35,125 nucleotides of DNA from positions 66,199-101,323 of the forward strand of contig CAUYUJ010001431.1 in assembly GCA_963575745.1 (NCBI GenBank). Direction: 5' to 3'. This DNA comes from Prorocentrum cordatum. Lineage: Eukaryota; Sar; Dinophyceae; Prorocentrales; Prorocentraceae. The translations under genes and the position numbers were made by a program. Below, piece after piece: positions 25,078 to 33,707 of the stretch (its first letter is position 1; each line of letters starts with the position of its first letter). Under the pieces are notes generated by a model. That model ran no database searches. It saw nothing but the letters and a program-made list of their open reading frames with translations, and had not been told where the DNA came from.

Positions 25078-25320
25078 TTCCTCCTCCTCCTCCTCCTCCT
25101 CCTCCTCCTCCTCCTCCTCCTCCCTCCTCCTCCTCCTCCTCCTCCTCCTCCTCCTCCCTTCTCCTCCTCCTCCTCCTCCTCCTCTCCTCCTCCTCCTCCT
25201 CCTCCCCTCCTCCTCCTCTCCTCCTCCTCCTCCTCCTCCTCCTCCTCCCTCCTCCCTCCTCCTCCTCCTCCTCCTCCTCCTCCCCTCCTCCTCCTCCTCC
25301 TCCCCCCTCCTCCCCCTCCC
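25078..25320. repeat. (CTC)n microsatellite
   Basis: About 240 bp of CTC with CCCTCC and CTCTCC interruptions. Together with the GAG tract at 25471-25639 it forms an inverted pair around about 150 bp of unique sequence. Confidence 0.97.
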
Positions 25321-25470
25321 CAGTCGTTCTTGGGTGGCCCCTCGGCCTGGCGAGGGCCCCGTTGGGACCCCACCGTGGTGTTCTCCCGCGGAAGAGGTTC
25401 CGTGCCTTCGGGCCAGGTGCAGCGGAGGCGCAGGACGTCGACGGGGCTCCCGACGGCGGGGTGTCGTTCG

Positions 25471-25639
25471 ATAAGGAAGGAGGAGGAGGAGGAGGAGGAG
25501 GAGGAGGCGGAGAAGGAGGCGGAGGAGGAGGAGGAGGAGGAGGGGGAGGAGGAGGCGGAGGAGGGGGAGGAGGAGGAGGAGGAGGAGGAGGAGGAGGAGG
25601 AGGAGGAGGAGGAGGAGGAGGAGGGGGAGGAGCAGGAAG
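25471..25639. repeat. (GAG)n microsatellite, left part of the LINE-C target
   Basis: GAG/GGA repeat with GCGGAG and GGGGGAG interruptions, ending in GAGGAGCAGGAAG at the 3' edge of LINE-C. The same tract resumes at 33068 on the other side of the element. Confidence 0.95.
25627..25639 (-). repeat. Target-site duplication, 3' copy, LINE-C
   Basis: GAGGAGCAGGAAG on the plus strand is identical to 33068-33080. The GCAGGAAG part is not simple repeat, which makes this the most convincing duplication in the window. The match ends exactly at both element edges. Confidence 0.9.
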
Positions 25640-25742
25640 TTTGCTGCAAGAACGATGCCTGGCGGTCCCCGCCCCAGCTCGCCACAAGAGAAAGAGGATG
25701 GGCGGGCACTCCGCCACGGGGTGTCTCCCGCCCCGTCCTGCC

Positions 25743-28700
25743 TCAATCCATGAGGCACTCCCAGAAAGCGTCACACTCCTCCTGTACCAGGGAGCGCGGT
25801 ACCGCTTCGAGGGAGACCTTCACTGCGTAAGGATTCCTGCCTCGGCGCAGGAGCGAGAGGCGGTACCCTGCGGTGGGGTTCGCTGGGGCCCCGACGCAGG
25901 CGCCCAGGAGCTTGCACCCCCTCTCGCTCGAAAAGACACCGCACCGATCGCAGAATGTATACTGGCCCACTCGGTGCAGCTCGTGCCCTAGGGCCGCTCC
26001 ACGGAGGGCGGGAGAAATGTCTCCTTCCCCATCCCCCCGCCCCAGCCCGACTCCCCAACGACAATCCACCCTCATCTTACCCAGGCAGGGTCTGCGCGCC
26101 AACGCGCGCTTGGTCTTGCTGGAGAAAGCTTTGCGGCCGCACGTCGAGCAACGCCACGCCCTCCTCCTCCAGAGGAGGACGTGAGCTCGGGCCCCCTCGG
26201 GCGGTCCTTGCCGCCTTCGGCGGGCCCCGCTGGAGCCCGCGGCAGGCCCCCCCGTGGAATCCCCGAAATCCGCAGTCAACCCCGTCACCCCCGCCACCAG
26301 AGTCAACACCGCCTGGACCTCCGCCGAGCGGGTGGTCCAGGTCTGGGCCTTCCACGGGGGGACCTCCTGCATGTCGGCCCCTAGGCGGGCCTCATTATCT
26401 GCTAATTGGTTCCCTTGAAAATCGAGAAAACTTTCGTGCGAGTCATCCTTCGGCCCGCGCGCATGGGCCTTTACCTTGACGGCCTGGAAGTCGCCTTCTT
26501 GGCTGAAACTATCCTGGAGCTGGGCCCAAATCCTGCCCCAGAGGTCGGCGTGAGGCCTCCGAGGGCTGCAGCACCAACGGGGGCCTCTACGGAGGCCTCG
26601 AATGACTGAACTGTTGTCGATCCCTACCCTCAGCGGAGGGTGGGCGCTATACAGCAACTCGAGCAATCCATACAATTCAGCACGGAGGACAGAGGCGAGG
26701 ATCCGCAGCCCTGGGAGGGTACCCCGCATGGCCTTGACAGCCCCCCCGTCCTGGTCCAGGAAAACGAAGCCCCAACCGGAGCTCTTGAGCCCTGGTGGGC
26801 CTCTGGCCGATCCGCCAGAGTAGGCCCACCCTGAGACCAGCGGGGGATTCACAAAATCTGGGTTTTCATCCTCCAGGGCAGTAATCCAATCAGACTGCGG
26901 GTCCTCCAGGGGGTGCTCGTGAAGCCCACGGGAGAAGAGGAGGGAATCCGAGGAGGAGGATTCAGCACGATGCACGATCCCTTGGAGGCCCTCAGCCTCT
27001 GCGACGGTGGCTCTCGCCGCTCCTCGGTCTGGGCAGCAACAGAACCGATGGTGCTGACATCCGACTTCTGCGCCACAGGCTTGGCAGGACCTGTCGTCCC
27101 CGAAGCCCGCGCGCCAGACCTTTTCCTGGGTCCAGAAGTCTCGGCCTATGTAGGCCAGGATAGCCGATCGCCTCTGCGGCGATCGGTTAGCCTTACGCCG
27201 AAGGAGAGCCCGAATAGGCTCGAGGAAAGGACGGGTGATTCCGAGGTCCCTGGAGGCCGCCCAGGAGGTCATAACCGCAAATTCCAAACGGGTCCAGATC
27301 AGCTTCTTGAGACACTGCGGCGCCGTCCTACGCAACTCCCAGTGCTGCCCGAGATGGTCGGAGAAAACGTGAGGGGCAGGCCACGTCCACGAGAGGAGAT
27401 GGAGTGTGGCCCAGACGGCTGAGGCAGGTCCTTTCATCTGTCTCCAGGGGTTGCTCCCAGGCTTGGCGGCAGCAGCCGCCGCAACAGCTCTACGCCACCC
27501 CGCAGCCATGAGGAGATCATGGCTGCCAGCAAAGATAGCCTCCGCCCATTTGAGTAGTGGCTTCGTGCAAGCGTCGACCAGGGGGTCGCAGCGAAGCGTC
27601 CACAGGCGCAGCAGTCGGTCCTTACCGATTGCGTTCCCGCCCAGCACTGAAGCCATGAGAGCCCTCGCTCGGGTGAGCCGAGTCGGGTCCATTCCGAGGC
27701 AGACCGCCCCATACAGCACAGAGGGGAGAAATCCCATGCGCGCAACTTGAAAGGTGCGCGCACCCTGCTTGCCGAGACTCGACAACTTACTTCTGCGTCG
27801 CCGAGCGCTCCCCATCCTGGCATCGGCCCTGGCGCGCAGCGACACAACTCCTCCTCCCGCCGAATCAACTCCAAGCTGCGTGCTGTTGGCCTGGACCTCC
27901 AGTCCCAGGCTGTGGGCCCAGCCTTTGATGCGGGCCGGCAGGGAGCGCTGCGCTGCCATGATAAACCCCTTGCCCTTCGGCTTGTCTGGTCGGGCCCTGG
28001 AGACGGGGATCCCACGGGCCTCCGTTTCATCAATATACTGGGTCGTGGCCGCATGTAACGAGGCCGAGACATCCGCCTCCGCACCTCGCGCCTGAATGCT
28101 TAAATCATCGACAAATAGCTTCACCTGCATGGCAGGGTGCTCTTGCGCCACCCCGTCTACAACTGACAAAATAGCTAGCTTGAGGCATCTTGTGCCCCCG
28201 CTGCTGCCAGCAACGACTGCAGAGAAGGTGGTGACCGAGTGCACCGACACCACTCCGCGGAACGAAACAAAGCGCGTGGCTGTGTATATTGAGATCAGGA
28301 GTTTCAAAAACTGCAAACGAAACTGATGCTTGGGCGCCTCGGCCCACAGCAAGTACATCGTGGCATGCTCAAACGCCTTCTCGAGGTCTAAGACTGCCGT
28401 GCCCGTCACCTCCCCAGGTTGGGCTCCTTCGTCGAACAACATCTGCTGCCATATCGCTTCCTCTGATCCCCCACCTGGCGCCGCGAAGTCGTAGTCCCGT
28501 CGAATCTCCCGCTCCCAGTCGTGGAGCTGGTGCGAGTGCGCGCGCTCCACCAGCCGCGCTGCAGTGGTGAGGAGGCCGATGGGCCTAGTCCCCCCGCCCT
28601 GCTTGGCCAGTAGAAAATACATCACGTAGCGCAGCTGGGGGGGGCACCTGGCCGTGCGCGACACGTAGGCGACGAAGGCGGCCAGGAACACGAGCCCTTC

Positions 28701-31226
28701 GCCCCCCAAGCTCGCGAACCACCTGGGGTGCCAGTTGTCCACTCCGACCCCCGTGTGCTCTGGGAAGGCTCTGCATATGGCCCTGATGTCGTCCGCTGTA
28801 GGCTCGACCATGCTATACTCGAAAGTGGCCGCCTCCCAGGGCCGAGGGAGCTCGCCTCGGCTCTGGGCGCCGTGGGAGGTCCAGAGGTCGATCCACTTCA
28901 GCGCCTCCAGGTCCACCGCGGCCTGTGGGCAGGTCATGTCCAGATTGGTGTGCCCTCTGGCCCCGAGCGCGGGGTCGACCCCCTGGCGCCACTTCGACAT
29001 GCGATGGACAAAACCTGCTCCTCCTTGTGAGCCGTCCTTGAGCCTCTGCCGCCACGCCTTGGCCCTCTGGTCTCGGAGGCCCTGCTCGATGACGTGGGCC
29101 TGCTGCGTGGCCCGACGCTGCAGCTCCATCGCCCTGGGAGCGTCCTCCCAGAGCGCGCCCCCGTCCCAGGTGAGGTCGCCCAGCGATAGGAGCTCGACGT
29201 GCACGGCCCTGGCGTCGTCGCCCAGCGCGTCGCACCAGCGGGCAGCACCATGGTGGAGGCGTCTGCGCAGGCGCCGCCACTGGTCGGCAAACGGCTGCCA
29301 GTCGCGCCGCTGGCGGGCCGCCTGCGCCAGCCAGACGATGTCCCCGACGCGGCTGGCCACCCAGCGCCATGCCCTGGAGCGCGCGGTGCCCCTGGGCCTC
29401 GCATGCGCCTCTGGGCCTGCGATCGGGGCTCTGGCCCATCGAGGGTGGCCCCCCTTGCCAGTGTAGTCGGCCTCGCCAACGAGGTCGTGGATGCCCTGCA
29501 GGTCGTGCTCGGCCGCCGCCGAGAACTCAGCCCACAACTTCTCCAGCTCGGCGTCGCTGTAGCTTGCTCCGCTGTCGAAGATCGGCCAGGCTGGTGGCTC
29601 CCTACGACAGCCCACGGGGGGGCGAGTCGGGAAAGCACGAGGCTTGACCAGCCTCCAGCCTAGCCGCTCCCGCAGCGGCCTCTCCGTCGCGATGGCGACG
29701 GGGCTGTGCGGGGCGGTGGGCGCGTCGAGCACCTCCGCTGCACCGAAGGCTGACGCGATGCGCGTGTCCACCACAAAGTAGTCGATGACCCTCCCGCCTC
29801 CCTTGCCTTGGCAGGCGGGGGCGGCCGAGGAGAAGATGATGCCCCCGACGTCGTCCACCCAGCCCGTGGCCCTGAGCGTGTCGGTGTCGGAGGTGTTGTT
29901 GAAGTCCGCCTGGAGGACCCACGGGACGCCGTAGGCCCTCACTAATTCTCCTATGGCGTCCAAGATGGACAGGTTGCGAACTGTCCAGCCCTCTGAAACC
30001 CAGAAGTAGGCGCTGAGGACCATGAGGCCACCACGAAGAAACCCAGGTGTCCAGGCCGCCACCAGCCTTCCTGGCGACCCTGGCGGCGAGAAGTCGAAGG
30101 TGTCAACGCCATCAAGGTAGGTGAGGCCCACGTAACGTGGGGCGACGATCCCCACCCCTGCCACTCTGCCGCCACCTGGCCCCACTGCCGCGGGAGCAAG
30201 GGCGACGGTGAGGTGCCTCTGGAAACAGCTGGCGCTGATCTCGCCGACGTAGTCGCTGGTGAGGCGGTGCTCCTGGACCAGCATGATGGTGTTCCTGCCC
30301 AGCGGCATCTCATCCAGATGGTCGACGAGGGTGCCCCAGGCGCTGCAGTTGAGGCCTCTGAGCACCATGCCAGGCTTTGCGTGGCGCCCCTTGCCTCTAG
30401 TTCTGGGCCTCCAGTATCCCTCTCCCCAGCTGGGCTGCATCGGCCACCCCCCCGTCGGGGGAGCCGAGCTGGGGGCGCTCGTGCCGAGAGGCGTCGACCA
30501 CCCGCACGCCTGCGGCTCTCGGCCCCACGAGCCCATCGCTGATGGCATCGACCACCCGCCTGTCGGCGGCACCAGCGAGAAGGGCGCATGGGGGGAGGCG
30601 TCGGCCACCCGCGCATCCGCGGCTCCCCACTCATGCGCCTCTGGGGCCTCTTCCGAGGCGTTTGTGGCCGTGCTCAAGCCTGAGCTGACATCCATGTCGG
30701 GCTTGGCGTGGCGGCCCTTGCCTCGCGGTGGGGGGTTCCAGTATTCCTCTCCCCAGCTTGGCTGCGTCGGCCACCCCCCCGTCGGGGGAGCCAAGCTGGG
30801 GGCGTTCGTGTCGAGAGGCTTCGACCACCCGCACGTCTGCGGCTCTCCGCCCCACGAGCTCATCGCTGACGGCGTCGACCACCCGCCTGTCGGCGGCATC
30901 AGCGAGAGGGACGCATGGGGAGAGGCCACGGCCACCCGCGCATCCGCGGCTCTCCACTCATGCGTCACTGGGTCCTCCTCCGAGGCGTCCGTGGCCGTAG
31001 TCGAGGCCGAGCTGACCCCCATGCCAATCTTGGCGCGTCGCCCTCTGCCCCTCGACCGAGGCCTCCAGTAATCCTCTCCCCAGCTTGGCTGCATCGGCCA
31101 CCCCCTCGTCAGGGGAGCCGAACTGGGGGCGCTCGTGTGGAGAGGCGTCGACCACCCGCACGTCTGCGGCTCTCCGCCCCACGAGCACATCGCTGATGGC
31201 TTCGACCACCCGCCTGTCAGCGGCAT
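25743..31226 (-). CDS. LINE-C ORF2: EEP endonuclease, reverse transcriptase, RNase H (altered), zinc motifs
   Basis: The frame is open far upstream (to 33131), but that part is the shadow of ORF1. I start at 31226, the first in-frame ATG after the ORF1 stop. The ATG at 30368, right at the endonuclease (MVLRGLNCSAWG), is an alternative, and a frameshift from ORF1 is another. Three 109-residue repeats precede the EEP domain. EEP motifs: QEH (Glu codon 30270-30272), ADFN (Asp 29904-29906), IDYFVV (Asp 29781-29783). RT motif A is VLDLEKAF (28386-28388); motif C is FVDD (28104-28109). RNase H: the first Asp is replaced by Gly (YSGGS, codon GGC at 26814-26816); the Glu (26676-26678), Asp (26616-26618) and Asp (26397-26399) remain. 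Zinc-like CSTCG and CDRCG lie at about 26150-26139 and 25952-25941. Stop TGA at 25743-25745. Confidence 0.88.
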   Translation of the reverse strand: MPLTGGWSKPSAMCSWGGEPQTCGWSTPLHTSAPSSAPLTRGWPMQPSWGEDYWRPRSRGRGRRAKIGMGVSSASTTATDASEEDPVTHEWRAADARVAVASPHASLSLMPPTGGWSTPSAMSSWGGEPQTCGWSKPLDTNAPSLAPPTGGWPTQPSWGEEYWNPPPRGKGRHAKPDMDVSSGLSTATNASEEAPEAHEWGAADARVADASPHAPFSLVPPTGGWSMPSAMGSWGREPQACGWSTPLGTSAPSSAPPTGGWPMQPSWGEGYWRPRTRGKGRHAKPGMVLRGLNCSAWGTLVDHLDEMPLGRNTIMLVQEHRLTSDYVGEISASCFQRHLTVALAPAAVGPGGGRVAGVGIVAPRYVGLTYLDGVDTFDFSPPGSPGRLVAAWTPGFLRGGLMVLSAYFWVSEGWTVRNLSILDAIGELVRAYGVPWVLQADFNNTSDTDTLRATGWVDDVGGIIFSSAAPACQGKGGGRVIDYFVVDTRIASAFGAAEVLDAPTAPHSPVAIATERPLRERLGWRLVKPRAFPTRPPVGCRREPPAWPIFDSGASYSDAELEKLWAEFSAAAEHDLQGIHDLVGEADYTGKGGHPRWARAPIAGPEAHARPRGTARSRAWRWVASRVGDIVWLAQAARQRRDWQPFADQWRRLRRRLHHGAARWCDALGDDARAVHVELLSLGDLTWDGGALWEDAPRAMELQRRATQQAHVIEQGLRDQRAKAWRQRLKDGSQGGAGFVHRMSKWRQGVDPALGARGHTNLDMTCPQAAVDLEALKWIDLWTSHGAQSRGELPRPWEAATFEYSMVEPTADDIRAICRAFPEHTGVGVDNWHPRWFASLGGEGLVFLAAFVAYVSRTARCPPQLRYVMYFLLAKQGGGTRPIGLLTTAARLVERAHSHQLHDWEREIRRDYDFAAPGGGSEEAIWQQMLFDEGAQPGEVTGTAVLDLEKAFEHATMYLLWAEAPKHQFRLQFLKLLISIYTATRFVSFRGVVSVHSVTTFSAVVAGSSGGTRCLKLAILSVVDGVAQEHPAMQVKLFVDDLSIQARGAEADVSASLHAATTQYIDETEARGIPVSRARPDKPKGKGFIMAAQRSLPARIKGWAHSLGLEVQANSTQLGVDSAGGGVVSLRARADARMGSARRRRSKLSSLGKQGARTFQVARMGFLPSVLYGAVCLGMDPTRLTRARALMASVLGGNAIGKDRLLRLWTLRCDPLVDACTKPLLKWAEAIFAGSHDLLMAAGWRRAVAAAAAAKPGSNPWRQMKGPASAVWATLHLLSWTWPAPHVFSDHLGQHWELRRTAPQCLKKLIWTRLEFAVMTSWAASRDLGITRPFLEPIRALLRRKANRSPQRRSAILAYIGRDFWTQEKVWRAGFGDDRSCQACGAEVGCQHHRFCCCPDRGAARATVAEAEGLQGIVHRAESSSSDSLLFSRGLHEHPLEDPQSDWITALEDENPDFVNPPLVSGWAYSGGSARGPPGLKSSGWGFVFLDQDGGAVKAMRGTLPGLRILASVLRAELYGLLELLYSAHPPLRVGIDNSSVIRGLRRGPRWCCSPRRPHADLWGRIWAQLQDSFSQEGDFQAVKVKAHARGPKDDSHESFLDFQGNQLADNEARLGADMQEVPPWKAQTWTTRSAEVQAVLTLVAGVTGLTADFGDSTGGPAAGSSGARRRRQGPPEGARAHVLLWRRRAWRCSTCGRKAFSSKTKRALARRPCLGKMRVDCRWGVGLGRGDGEGDISPALRGAALGHELHRVGQYTFCDRCGVFSSERGCKLLGACVGAPANPTAGYRLSLLRRGRNPYAVKVSLEAVPRSLVQEECDAFWECLMD

Positions 31227-31350
31227 CAGCGAGAGGGACGCACGGGGAGAGGCATCGGCCACCCGCGCATCCGCGGCTCTCCACGCATGCGTCTCTGGGG
31301 CCTCTTCCGTGGCGCCCGCGGCTGTGCTCGAGGCTGAGCTGCTGCTGTCC
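30362..31350 (-). repeat. Three in-frame 327-bp tandem repeats in LINE-C
   Basis: The anchor CTCCCCAGC(T) starts at 30422, 30749 and 31076, exactly 327 bp (109 codons) apart. Copies differ by scattered substitutions and keep the ORF2 frame open. Each encodes a segment with ADARV, two TGGW motifs, a GW(G/S)xP stretch and RGKGRHAKP-like basic residues. The copy nearest the endonuclease runs straight into its first residues. Confidence 0.9.
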
Positions 31351-31749
31351 CGCCGTCGGAGCCACGGCGCGAGCAGCTGGCGGCGGAGCGTGTCCGCGCC
31401 CCTGAGCGCCTGCCGCGCCCAGGTGCTTGAGGAGGAGCTGCCGCCGTCCCCGCCCAGGATGTTGATGCCCTCTTCTATGGCTGGGACGTGGACGCTCGTC
31501 CCCACGATGAAGGCGACCCGCTTAGACCCAGGCTGCCTCCGCCTGCTTGCCCATCGGGGCAGCTCCTCCGAGACGGGCGGAGGAATCGCCCCCCATGTAG
31601 TGGTAGTGATCGTAGATGTGGTGGGGGTCGCCACGACCCCGTCGATGTCAGGTGGTACGGCTGGCGCACTTCGCCTCCGCGCGGCAGTCTTGCCTCGGCC
31701 ACGGCGTGGGCGCTGACGCCACCTTCGCCAGCCTCGCGGGGCTGACCCT

Positions 31750-32877
31750 TCAGGCTGTGCTGGAGTCTCCGTCGGCCGCTGGGGGGTTGGCTGCTGCCCG
31801 CTCCAGGATCCTGGCTCGGACGTCCTGTGCCAGCTCGCGCATAGTCCTGCCCGCGGCCCCCGCAGGAGGAGTGGCGCCTGCAGCGCCGCCTCCGCTGGCT
31901 GCAGCAGCGTCGCGAGCACCGTCAACGCCAGCATGGGGAGGGGCTGGTGGCCCCGCTGTGGGGGCCGCCTTGGCCGCGGCCGCCACTGGCTGCTTGTCGT
32001 CTGCGCCGCCTTTGCCTGCCGCCTTGCCTGGTGACCCCCCTGGGGCGGGAGCCGCAGCGGCCTCTGGTGGGGGAGGCTCCGACCTAGCCCTCTTGCTCTT
32101 GAGCCTGTCGCTGAAGGCCTTGAGGTCCGCACGCATCGCGGCGAGCCCCTCCGCCGCTGGGCCGAAGTGCCTCTTGACCTCCGACTGGACCTGCTTGACG
32201 AACTGGCCCATCTGCTCCTCGAACTGGCGGTGCTCTTCGGGCGGGATGTCGAGCCCCTCCAGGTCGAACGCCTTGCCTGGCCGCACGCTGAGGATGTCCA
32301 GGTCACCTTCGAGCAGCTGCGAGAGGTCCAGGGCTGGCGTGGGCTCCTCCACAGGCGCCGCGACCTTGGGCGCCGCTCGAGCGTAGGCCGCCTGGACCGC
32401 CGCCTCCGCGTCGGCGACCTCGATGACCCAGGTCTCCCGCTGCTCCTTCTGGTCCTGCAGCCACTGCTCCCCCTCGGCGATGCTCTCGATGGTCCTCTTG
32501 AGCGCTGCTTCAGCCCTGCGGAGCCGCGCCTGGGCCTGGTTGAGGGCGACGTCTGGGTGCACCTCTGGTGGCTGCACACGGGCGAGCGCCTCGAGGTGCT
32601 GGGCGGCCTCTGCGTCGCCGTCTGGGAGGGTGGCCCGCAGCTGCTTGAGAAGCTCCTCACGGCTCGGCCTGACTGACGGCCGACTGCGGCGCCGCGAAGA
32701 GGCGCCGTTGGGGCCCCAGGCGCCCTGCGGGGCTCGCTCTTGAGAGGTGGCTGGCTGCAGACCTCTCTTGCACTTGTAGCACTCCGACCTGTTTGTCCAG
32801 TTCCACTTATACCCACACCCCCTGCACTTCGCATACTGGCCTCCAGTCTGCTGATCATCCTTCTCCCTACGCCCCAT
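31750..32877 (-). CDS. LINE-C ORF1: zinc-motif, coiled-coil RNA-binding-type protein
   Basis: The start is the ATG at 32877 (MGRREKDDQQ), chosen because LINE-B ORF1 starts MGR at the same distance from its zinc motif. The frame is also open to an ATG at 33024. The 375-residue product has CRGCG...N...CYKC (C-x2-C-x10-C-x2-C, with Asn spacing like RanBP2-type fingers) near residue 17. A basic stretch follows, then a long Ala/Glu/Gln/Arg-rich coiled coil (about 80-155), an acidic LLEGDLDIL segment and a second amphipathic helix. The tail is Ala/Pro-rich. Order and composition match LINE-B ORF1. It likely binds element RNA. It ends at 31750 in a different frame from ORF2 (ORF2 is +1 relative to it). 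Confidence 0.8.
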   Translation of the reverse strand: MGRREKDDQQTGGQYAKCRGCGYKWNWTNRSECYKCKRGLQPATSQERAPQGAWGPNGASSRRRSRPSVRPSREELLKQLRATLPDGDAEAAQHLEALARVQPPEVHPDVALNQAQARLRRAEAALKRTIESIAEGEQWLQDQKEQRETWVIEVADAEAAVQAAYARAAPKVAAPVEEPTPALDLSQLLEGDLDILSVRPGKAFDLEGLDIPPEEHRQFEEQMGQFVKQVQSEVKRHFGPAAEGLAAMRADLKAFSDRLKSKRARSEPPPPEAAAAPAPGGSPGKAAGKGGADDKQPVAAAAKAAPTAGPPAPPHAGVDGARDAAAASGGGAAGATPPAGAAGRTMRELAQDVRARILERAAANPPAADGDSSTA

Positions 32878-32964
32878 GCGCGACCGTGAAGAATAGATCT
32901 CCTGCCCGACCAGTACAGTACGGGGCTCCTCGGAGCGTGAACAAAACTGTGAGGGCGCCTGCCT

Positions 32965-33006
32965 TGCCCAGCAGGCCCCTGATGCGCGGGCCGAGCCTGC
33001 TGGGCA
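32965..33006 (-). other. 5' UTR hairpin of LINE-C
   Basis: TGCCCAGCAGGC (32965-32976) and GCCTGCTGGGCA (32995-33006) form a perfect 12-bp stem with an 18-nt loop. A second, smaller stem, AAACCA/TGGTTT, lies at about 33023-33044, directly after the spliced leader. Both are in the ~190-nt leader before ORF1 and could affect translation or RNA packaging (inference). Confidence 0.7.
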
Positions 33007-33045
33007 GGCTCCTGGTCTCTGCAAACCACCTCGAGAAATGGTTTA

Positions 33046-33067
33046 CTTGAGCCAAAATGGCTACGGA
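33046..33067 (-). promoter_or_regulatory. DinoSL: Dinoflagellate spliced-leader (DinoSL) sequence at the LINE-C 5' end
   Basis: On the minus strand the 22 nt begin TCCGTAGCCATT and end TTGGCTCAAG, a perfect match to the conserved dinoflagellate spliced leader as I know it. It is followed by TAAACC rather than the GT donor of an SL RNA gene. This is therefore a genomic copy of a leader already joined to an mRNA, as known for dinoflagellate retrogenes. It is the first 22 nt of the element, immediately inside the target-site duplication. Confidence 0.93.
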
Positions 33068-33080
33068 GAGGAGCAGGAAG
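33068..33080 (-). repeat. Target-site duplication, 5' copy, LINE-C
   Basis: GAGGAGCAGGAAG, identical to 25627-25639 and directly abutting the spliced leader at 33067. Confidence 0.9.
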
Positions 33081-33120
33081 AGGAGGAGGAGGAGGAGGAG
33101 GAGGAGGAGGAGGAGGAGCG
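33068..33120. repeat. (GAG)n microsatellite, right part of the LINE-C target
   Basis: GAG repeat after the duplication, continuing the tract at 25471-25639. In element orientation it is a pyrimidine-only CTC tract immediately upstream of the element. Confidence 0.93.
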
Positions 33121-33437
33121 CGCGACCACATGATCTCGATTCGCCGGGGCTGATGTTACACAGCGAATCTAGAGGTCGCCAGGCAACCCGGGAACTCCAC
33201 AAGAGCCGGCCCGCACGCAGTAACCATGGCCCGAGAGAAGAAGCGGGCGTGCAACAAAACACCGCACGGATGAGGACGATGAGGGGAGGAGGAGGGAGAG
33301 AAGAAGAGACCAGCCTCGGGACCAGACGGCCCCCAAATCTGCGAGACCAACCTCGTGATACGAACGCCCGCGCAAAACGCGCTTTCGAACCCAACGTGGG
33401 TTCGTGTGCGTGCACGTCCTTCTTCAGCCCCTGCGCT
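33121..33437. other. Unique stretch upstream of LINE-C, nothing recognised
   Basis: About 315 bp without repeats or a recognisable domain. Frames on both strands are open across it, but none shows a motif. Confidence 0.4.
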
Positions 33438-33537
33438 GAACAGGGCCGCGCAGATCGAGGAAACTCGCGCGCCAGGCGAGGGGGGGCCCGTCCAGGCGGG
33501 GCCGCCTCCTGCCATCCGTGCACCTCCCTGGGCTCGT
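33438..33537 (-). repeat. Dispersed repeat flank of the (CGT)n tract, copy 2
   Basis: The reverse complement matches 6874-6965, including the perfect 26-bp block at 33487-33512. It lies on the same side of the trinucleotide tract as in copy 1, but the whole unit is inverted in the window. Confidence 0.75.
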
Positions 33538-33571
<34 letters not shown>

Positions 33572-33572
33572 C

Positions 33573-33629
<57 letters not shown>

Positions 33630-33661
33630 GCGTCGTCGACGTCGTCGTCGGCGTCGTCGGC

Positions 33662-33707
<46 letters not shown>

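Larger units (their letters stand above)
25640..33067 (-). mobile_element. LINE-C: full-length non-LTR retrotransposon starting with the spliced leader
   Basis: A 7428-bp element flanked by perfect 13-bp duplications in a GAG/CTC tract. In sense order: dinoflagellate spliced leader (33067-33046), structured 5' UTR, ORF1, a 327-bp tandem repeat region, ORF2 (EEP, RT, RNase H, zinc motifs), and a ~100-nt 3' UTR ending CAGCAAA without a long poly(A). The 5' edge coinciding with the first spliced-leader base implies that the inserted copy was reverse-transcribed from a trans-spliced mRNA. The frames are intact, but the first RNase H aspartate is lost. Confidence 0.92.

Noticed and set aside
33046-33067. 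Spliced-leader RNA gene
   Set aside because: The leader is followed by TAAACC rather than a GT donor directly after the final G. It leads into a LINE 5' UTR and ORF1, so it is a retro-inserted copy of a trans-spliced mRNA end.
31750-33131. N-terminal part of the 2462-codon minus frame as real ORF2 protein
   Set aside because: It overlaps ORF1, which has a zinc motif and a coiled coil. The ORF2-frame reading there is Arg/Ser/Pro-rich low complexity.
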